Part shown: piece by piece, positions 57,490-64,000 of the stretch
Position numbering within the stretch: the first letter of the stretch is position 1
Layout of the letters: each line of letters opens with the position of its first letter
Source: Bactrocera neohumeralis
Lineage: Eukaryota > Arthropoda > Insecta > Diptera > Tephritidae
Assembly (NCBI RefSeq): GCF_024586455.1
Contig: NC_065920.1
Location: forward strand, 12,672,144 to 12,736,143
Direction: 5' to 3'
Length of the DNA stretch: 64,000 nucleotides
The notes under the pieces: generated by a model
Seen by the model: the letters and a program-made list of their open reading frames with translations, nothing else
Databases searched by the model: none
What the model was told of the DNA's origin: nothing
Translations under genes and position numbers: made by a program

Positions 57490-57700
57490 AGCATAAAATG
57501 TATATATCAATAATTTTACATACTATTATTTGTATACATAAATCGATTTATCGACAAAGTTATCTAAATTTTTTTATCGATATTTTTATTAAAAAAAGAC
57601 AACCGAATTTTTTACTAACAAAATAAAAAAACAAATATTTATCGATAAATTTATAATATGTGTATATTAAAATACGAGTTACTAAGTTTCACTAATTTAC
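57490..57700. repeat. dispersed copy of the CGATA-rich unit
   Basis: About one unit of the 52890-54200 family: ATACATAAATCGATTTATCG at 57534, TTTTATCGATATTTTTATT near 57572 and ATTTATCGATAAATTTAT near 57637, then TACGAGTTACTAAG. It is separated from the main array by 3.3 kb, which includes a LINE. Confidence 0.8.
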
Positions 57701-58239
57701 TTGAATATGGAGCTATCTTTGATTGCTTCTTCAGAGAGAGAATCGAGAAACTCTAAATGTTTTAAAACTTCCTTAAAACTGCAAAAAAAATGTTGAAACC
57801 ACTACAGCTTCTATCCTAAGTCTCAAGAAAGACTCTCTAAAATACCCACCATAAGTAAAAAGATAAGCATATGCGTTTGATAATATTCCAAATTGTTGTT
57901 AACTTGGTTCCAACACAAGTGTTCTGTGAGGAAAACTGTAAAAATAGCCAAAAAGTCAGATATCTTGTTTCATGGAGTCGAAATTGCCATGTTGGGAGCA
58001 CGGAATTGGCAAACTTTAAGAATAACTTCATTGAGACCTACCTTAGTTCTACCCGTCAGCCAATATTAAGTAATTTAATCTTGTTGGACTTCTTTTTCTG
58101 AGGCTGGCCCACTTTGGTAAACTACGAGCCTTAACTCCATTACATATAACAAATTAAAAAGTATGCAAAAGAATGATAAATAGAGAAAGAAGGAAGAAAA
58201 ATGCTTCCGTTTATTAAAGCTTTGCCAAAAAAAAATAAT
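57701..58239. other. intronic DNA, no gene seen
   Basis: 57870-58100 could be a decayed transposase stretch (plus frame with KNSQKVRYLVSWSRNCHVGS), but it is too short to assign. Confidence 0.3.
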
Positions 58240-58700
58240 TCATGCCCAAATTTGTGAAGATATCTCAACAAGTAAAAGAGTTTTCCATGCAAGCATTTGA
58301 TTTTGAACGGTAAATTTGTATGGCAGCCATATGTTATAGTGGTCCGATCTGAATAATTTCTTAGAAAATTACATAATTGTCTTGGATAATGATGTCAGCC
58401 GAATTTCGTGAAGATATCTCAACAAATACAAAAGTTCCTCATACAAGCACTTGATTACGATCGTTCAGTTTGTATGGCTACTATATGCTACAGTAGTCGG
58501 ATATTGGCAGTTCCAACAAATAATAAACTTATTGGAGTGAAATAGACGTGGACAAAATTTCAGATCGATATCTCAAAAACTGAGGTCTATCTCGCGTATA
58601 TATAGACGGTGAGATCAACTATAATGGGTCCCGCAATTTCCTTCTGCCTGTCATAAACTTCATGCCAAATTTAATATTCACCGTACAGGCCATTCAAGTA
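58240..58700 (+). mobile_element. ~154-bp-monomer dispersed element, two units plus tail
   Basis: Cores near 58315 and 58468 (TTTGTATGGCAGCCATATGT and TTTGTATGGCTACTATATGC), then tail sequence GACAAAATTTCAGATCGATA, TCTCAAAAACTGAGG. The head is missing. Confidence 0.85.
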
Positions 58701-59819
58701 ATGTTATATATAATAGTATCTCGCTTACTCCTTTAAAAATAACTTTTCCTCGCGGTTGCTATAAATACAGCACACCACACGATTTGCTGGTTTCGTACAA
58801 ATCGAAATGCTGAAGGTAACCGCTAACTGAGTTTCAACACATCGAGCCGGAATAATAAATTTCCTTACACACTTGAATGGCTACGAATAAGTGTTCGAAA
58901 ACGGCAAATGACTCGGTGTTACACACTTTAAATATGCATGCAAAGTGGGAGTCACTATACACTCACGCACACCGATGCACACACGCACAGCTGCGCATAC
59001 GGCTGTGATTGCCGAAGTGCATTACGTGCATGAATTCGTCCAGTGAAGAAAGTGCAAAAAATGTTAGCGCAAAACTTGTAGATTTGTTCCCAAAAATATT
59101 TACAGTTAAGCTCATAGGAAATATATGGTATGTTTATGTATACACCTGTCCGTTTGTATGCGTGCAAGTGTGTGCTGCATTGTTTACATTTCTTTGCTCC
59201 ATTTCGGCTAAGTGCTTCACACGTAGCGCCGAGAGTACTTCCGCAACAAATAACGGTATGCGAGAATATTCACATTGACATCATTTATGCATGGGTATAT
59301 ATATTTACGTAGTTACAATATATATGTGTATATATGATGTGGTTGTGGGAAGCGATGTAGTCAGAGAGCGTGAGCGGGAGGTTACAGCGAGTTTCGGTGG
59401 CTGCGTGCTATACCTGAATATATACTTGTATGTATGTATTCAAAATTAAGTGCATACCAAATTGAATGCACCTACAACTTTATATATTATACATATAAAT
59501 ATATATATATCTATAAATTCTGCGTGAAAGTATAGATTTATATCCACCTTAAATGTAGTAAAAAGTATTTAAGAAAGGAGTTGGCGATAATATATACTCA
59601 TTTTACATATCTCCGGCACGGCTACCATACGTAAACCTTACTTTATGTGAACATCGGCCAATGGAGGTTTGAGAGTTGAGAGGTTATTTCGAGATTCGAT
59701 TCGTATTAGAAATATAAGGAGTGAGATCTCAATTTAAGTGAGTGAATTTTTTAATAAAATTTTTATGATCTAAATCAAAGCTCCAATCGGGTTTTTTTTC
59801 GGCCCGTTAAAATTTCTGC
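58701..59819. other. intronic DNA, no gene seen
   Basis: ATATAT/GTATGT simple sequence at 59290-59520. No coding pattern; the remainder is single-copy-looking. Confidence 0.4.
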
Positions 59820-60395
59820 TCTGGTTGTGAACGAGAACGACAGGAAATATCTCCTGTCATCAAACAAATGGTCATCGCATTCTTAACATAGCTCGAACGT
59901 CACTCTTGACAGTCATAACTTTGAAGTCGTATATAATTTCGTCTATCTTGAAACCAGCATCAACACCAAGAACAATATGAGCCTTGAAATCCAACGCAGA
60001 ATAACTCTTGCCAACAAGTGCTTCTTCGGACTGAATAGGCAATTGAGAAGTAAAGTCCTCTCCCAACGAACAAAGACCAAACTCTATAAGTCACTCGTTA
60101 TTCCCGTCCTGCTATATGGTGGATATGCAAGGGCAATCACATCATAAGAAGACTCGGCCTTAGGAGTGTTCGAGAAAAAGGTTTTGCGTAAGATTTATGG
60201 TCCTTTGCGCATTGGCACGGGCGGGAACCGCGGTCGAAGGAATGATGACCTGTACGACGTATAGTATACGGCGACATTGGCATAGTTCATCGAATCAAGA
60301 GACAACGGCTGCGCTGGCTAGGTCAACATAGGGATGGTCCAGATAACACTACAGGTTTGAAGATTTTACATGCAGTACCGCCGGAAAATCTTTTA
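59820..60395 (+). pseudogene. degraded LINE C-terminal region
   Basis: Reads DSHNFEVVYNFVYLETSINT, KNNMSLEIQRRITLANKCFF, GLNRQLRSKVLSQRTKTKLY, KSLVIPVLLYGGYA and, after a stop, ALGVFEKKVLRKIYGPLRIG, then QRLRWLGQHRDGPDN. This is the region behind the RT catalytic motifs of the same LINE family as 42382-43960. Several stops and at least one deletion. Non-functional. Confidence 0.85.
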
Positions 60396-61574
60396 AACTA
60401 TGGAACTTTATATTCACTTGAATTTATATCACCATGCATCAACTTAAAATTGAGTGCGATTGTGAGAGCTCCATTTCTTAACAGTTGTCCATAAAATGGA
60501 ACCCGAGCAACAATGTACACGTATGTATGTAATTTCACTCAACTCTCCTATGCTAAAATTCTCAAAAGACTTATGAAACATGTGACAAATACACGGGCTA
60601 AAAACCCACAGAGAGAGAGTCTCAGAGAGAGAGGGAGAGAGACTGTTTGTTGACATCACTGGTTTGGTTAACTGTGACTTATGTGTTATAGAGACTTATT
60701 TGTGTTGAAAGTGTGAAGATTTTTGCCAGATCTGTATGTGCAGATGATTGGTAATGCTAGTGAATCAACTCGAAATTGTAACTTAGGTTACATTATGTTA
60801 AAAGATCGATCCAAAACGGATACCAATTCGACAGCTGAGCGCACCAGTTCATTAGTGATACCTATATATACAAAATTATTGATCAGAAAGGCGTTCAATC
60901 GACCAAGTGCAGAAAGAAGTTCATTCCTTCCTTCATACAACTTTGAAAATTAGCGACCGAGCAATTAGCTGATTCGACTAATATCGATTTCAGCTCTTTT
61001 GCCACGTTCGCCGAAGATATAAAAACCAACCTCAGTCTCGTGAAAGCTGGACAGTATAGAAGAAAGTATTTGTTGCTCCCAACTTACCTTTCTCCATACA
61101 ACTTTCAGAACTAGTGTCCGAGTAATTTTCAGTCTTGCCGCATATGCGCCTATTAGACACTTAAGAACTCCTAAGATTGCAGTAAAGATGAATCTATATA
61201 AGAGCAACCAATTTAGTGGATCTTCTGCGTTATATTCTATCCCGAAAGATCTTGTATTCGCCCAAAAAGAACTGTTGGTCAGGCCCTGTTGAGCATCGAC
61301 GTAGTTCAGAGGCTCTGTGCTAGAGCTTAACTTATTTACAATTCAGTGTAATGGCAATAAGGGTGCCTTTTTAGAGAGTTCATCGGTTTTTCAATACCGA
61401 GCGACTATAATGGTGTCAGGTTTGGAAATGTGAACTCGATAAGGTTAAATTTATTTCTGCGAGCTAAGGAGATCATAGATGTTCTGCGAGCAAGTGCACC
61501 ATCACTTAAGTTTTCTGAATTTGGAGATTAATTTTGAGCACATTTTTTGCCTATATTTTGGTATGTACATAAAT
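60396..61574. other. intronic DNA with a weak internal repeat
   Basis: CTTCATACAACTTTGAAAAT then TAGCGACCGAGCAATT at 60931, and CTCCATACAACTTTCAGAAC then TAGTGTCCGAGTAATTTT at 61092, suggest a ~160-bp repeat. A GA tract lies at 60612-60642. No gene. Confidence 0.45.
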
Positions 61575-62325
61575 TATCAGCGTGACAAGCTGATAAGATT
61601 TAGCCATTCCCGTATTCCCATTCCTGTTTCTACAAACGAAGTAGTCCCTTAGTTTTTGAGATATCGATCTGAAATTTTGCACACGTTTTTTCTTCAGAAG
61701 GAGCTACTTATTCGTCGGAATCGTCCACATCGGACTATTATGTATAGCATAACGCTGCCATACAAGCTGAGTGATCGGAGTAAAGTTGTTGTAAGAAAAA
61801 GTTTATTATTTACGAGATATCTTTGTGAAATTTGACACAGATTATAAAATAAGCAACGAAACAGTCACTGAAGATATTGTTTTGATCGGACCACTATAAC
61901 ATATAGCTGCCATACATACTGAATTATCAAAATCGAGCTCTCGTATAAAAAAGTGTTTTACTTGACGAGATATCTTCAAGAAATTTTATATGGATTATTG
62001 TTCAAGGAAATGGCACAATCTGTGAAGAAACTGTTCAGATCGAACCACACTAGCATATAGCTGCCATACAAACTGAGTGATCGGAGTCAAGTTCTTATAT
62101 AGAAAACTTTTTATTTGATGAGATATCCTTGTGAAATTTGGTATATTTTATTATTCAGGACAGTAATGCAATCTCCGCAGAAATTGCCCATATCGGTTCA
62201 CTATAGTACATATGTAGCTGCCATACAAACTGAGTGATCAAAATCAAGTTATTGTAAGGCATCTTTTTTAATTGTGAAGGAGATTATAGCTTCTGTGCAA
62301 CCGAACTAAACATTTTTTTCTTGCT
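61575..62325 (-). mobile_element. ~154-bp-monomer dispersed element, tail and head present
   Basis: Inverted copy. Tail side: ACAAGCTGATAAGATTTAGC then TTTTTGAGATATCGATCTG (61585-61672). Monomer cores near 61745, 61900, 62050 and 62205 (AGCTGCCATACAAACTGA). Head near 62285-62325: TTATAGCTTCTGTGCAACCG ending TTTTTTTCTTG. Confidence 0.88.
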
Positions 62326-63046
62326 TTTAATTGATTTTAAAGATTATCTCAAAATATTAAAGCTATTACTTATTCTAATTTTGTTTAGCGCATAAAACCA
62401 GAGCAGCATCAAACCGAACTTTTGGTTGCTGACTATAACACACTTACTTTTCCTTTAACTTTATATCTATATTTATTCGTATATTTGCTTTATTTACACA
62501 CTTTTTCCATTTTCTGCTTTCAGGTATTGTTTTGTTTTCTTGGTTTGCGGTCTCGTTTGTTCCTAACACAATAAAATTCATTTTACACGTGCGCCACACA
62601 CACACATTATGCAGGCTACTATACACGAGAACGAACGGCATATGTGTTTGTAAAGTTACTTGCATGCATGTGTGTGTGTGCGCGCGCTCTCCTTCAGACC
62701 CACTCACATTCGCATTGGGATAGCGGCGAAACAATGGCCAAACAAATGTGAGTAGCTTAAAAATAGCACTAAAATAGAGTTTCCGAGTCTCGACGCTTTC
62801 GAGTTGTTGGCCTGTTGTTACAACAATAACAACACCAACAAAGGCAACAGGAACTGAATGGCAATAAAAAATATAAAAGTATTGTATGTAGGCAAATAAG
62901 TGAGGTTAGGAGTATTGCAAACACGCACACACACATACAAATACATGTGAAAAGCAACACATACATTTATGTATGTATGTATGTATGTTTGTGCACGAGC
63001 GCTTTTGAAAGCACTCACAGCATGCTGTGCGAACGACTCCACTTAC
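62326..63046. other. intron start, just downstream of the EGF exon
   Basis: CACACA and ATGTATGT simple sequence (62590-62690 and 62930-62990); otherwise no feature. The GTAAGT donor is at 63046-63041. Confidence 0.5.
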
Positions 63047-63198
63047 CAGTAAAACCATCCGGACACGTGCAGTTGTAATAGGCGACGCCATCTATGCAAG
63101 TGCCGCCGTTTTGGCAGGGCCCCGACCAGCATTCATCCCAATTTGTTTGGCACTGAATTCCCGTGTAACCGTCGATGCAGTAGCATGAATACGAGCTG
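63047..63198 (-). CDS. eys: EGF-domain exon of an eyes shut-like matrix protein
   Basis: Internal coding exon of 152 nt. In the minus strand it reads the end of one EGF-like domain (SYSCYCIDGYTGIQC), then DECWSGPC, CQNGGTC and YYNCTCPDGFTG, stopping just before the sixth cysteine. The donor is ACTG/GTAAGT (exon ends 63047, phase 1). The acceptor is a tandem CAGCAG, so the exon may start at 63198 or 63195; both give incoming phase 2. Sequons are visible: CWSGPC fits the O-glucose pattern C1-x-S-x-P-C2, CQNGGTC fits the O-fucose pattern, and CIDGYTGIQC fits the EOGT O-GlcNAc pattern. Joined to the exon at 25226, the cysteine spacing completes as C-x8-C (PDGFTGIN). The role is inferred from the whole gene: a secreted extracellular-matrix protein. 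EGF repeats alone would also fit crumbs or uninflatable. Confidence 0.78.
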
Positions 63199-64000
63199 CT
63201 GGATAGTCAAAAGTGAGAAAACGAAAAAAATATAAACAAACACCAACAACAACAACACAACAAATGAGTATTAAATGGAAAGAAGACACAGCAGAGACTA
63301 GTTAGTGGTGAACAAGTATGAAAATACTATAGACTAACTGTAAATACATACATATACTGATATGAATGAGGGACCAGTGCTGGTAACAGCATGAAAATGT
63401 TTATGTGTATGTGTGCGTGGAGGCGCATTTAATTTTACGCTTTTGTGTTTCTGTGCTGTCAGGTGTAGTTTTAAATGTGTTTTTGTATATAATTTCCTGT
63501 TTTTGCATTAATGCATTTGCATATGTGTGCATGTGTGTGTGTGTAGGTGTGCATAATAATGCTACCGCAAAGTTGCTGGAATGATACTAACGTAACGGCA
63601 AGAAAAAATTAACAAGCAAAATAACAAAAGGAAATAGTAAACAAGTAAGGTGGCGCTAGATTTGGTTAAAGTCGGAATCAAAAAAATAAATAATAAAACA
63701 GTATTAATATACAGCTATTTCTGGTCTCAAAAATTTCAAAATGGCCCTGTGTGATTAAGCCTGATTTTGTTAGGATATCAAATAAGAAGAAGTATTTTTT
63801 ATTGGAAATCTTCTCAAGAAAATTTATATGGACTGTTGAAAGAAAACAAAGGTCTCCTTCCGTAACGTCTCTTTAAAAATATTTCGTCATAGTTTTTTCT
63901 ATTTGAGTCAGAATGTGTTCTCTTTGCGTAATAATTTTTTCTTTGGGTCTGAGATTTTGCTATTTGGGTCTGAGAATTTTCCTTGAGTCAGCGTTTTTTT
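63199..64000 (-). other. intron upstream of the EGF exon
   Basis: Carries the pyrimidine-rich branch/acceptor region of the 63198 exon (minus reading has T-rich sequence up to TATCCAGCAG). Contains CAACAA and GTGTGT tracts. 63900-64000 has four similar TTTGGGTCTGAG/TTTGAGTCAGAA phrases. No further exon found before the window end. Confidence 0.5.

Larger units (their letters stand above)
25227..63046 (-). other. giant intron of the eys-like gene (37.8 kb)
   Basis: Intron between the EGF exon ending at 63047 (phase 1) and the EGF exon starting at 25226 (phase 1). It opens with GTAAGT and closes with a pyrimidine-rich tract and ACAACAG. The two exons complete one EGF domain exactly, so no further exon is needed. 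A symmetrical phase 1-1 exon could still hide here, but I saw no extra EGF cysteine pattern on the minus strand. The interior is mostly transposon remnants and satellite-like arrays. Confidence 0.75.

Overview
This is an insect nuclear genome window, most likely from a tephritid fruit fly or a close higher-dipteran relative. Three things point that way: AT-rich introns with consensus GTAAGT donors, large numbers of dipteran-type LINE and mariner remnants, and a dispersed ~154-bp monomer family (core GGCAGCTATATGCTATAGTG) of a kind I associate with tephritid genomes. The species assignment is inference.

Only one protein-coding gene is supported. It lies on the minus strand and runs off both ends of the window. 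Four coding exons join with matching splice phases and unbroken EGF cysteine spacing: 63198-63047, 25226-25074, 24869-22555 and 11100-10748, in transcript order. Together they encode a chain of EGF-like domains, a ~585-residue Thr/Ser/Pro-rich mucin-like spacer with a run of 12 histidines, one more EGF-like domain, and the first part of a laminin-G domain. The order EGF, mucin spacer, EGF, LamG best fits eyes shut (eys/spacemaker), the secreted matrix protein of the inter-rhabdomeral space. The introns are 37,820 bp, 204 bp and 11,454 bp. The first coding exons lie above 64000 and the remaining LamG/EGF exons below position 1.

Everything else is intronic and is a patchwork of repeats. From low to high coordinates: two related arrays of an ~82-bp hairpin monomer (770-1720 and 2750-3510), the first split by a 286-bp piggyBac-like MITE with an intact TTAA duplication; eleven copies of the ~154-bp family in both orientations; a ~125-bp array (9851-10560); a dead mariner (12440-12915); a ~240-bp array and AT-rich inverted units (13225-14345); LINE fragments (17512, 25480, 28473, 31640, 38225, 42395, 56150, 59820), two of them with clear target-site duplications; a nested transposon pile-up (38225-39650); a 107-bp SINE-like insertion with a 14-bp target-site duplication (42261); ~250-330-bp arrays (45400-47770); and CGATA/TATCGATA-rich arrays (52890-54200 and 57490-57700). 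Between these lie single-copy-looking stretches, some richer in GC, where intronic regulatory DNA would be most likely.

I found no tRNA, rRNA, CRISPR array or second host gene. No undescribed gene system is evident. The notable items are structural: hairpin-forming satellites, an insertion whose empty site can be read from neighbouring monomers, a dense cluster of potential insulator sites, and the mucin exon.
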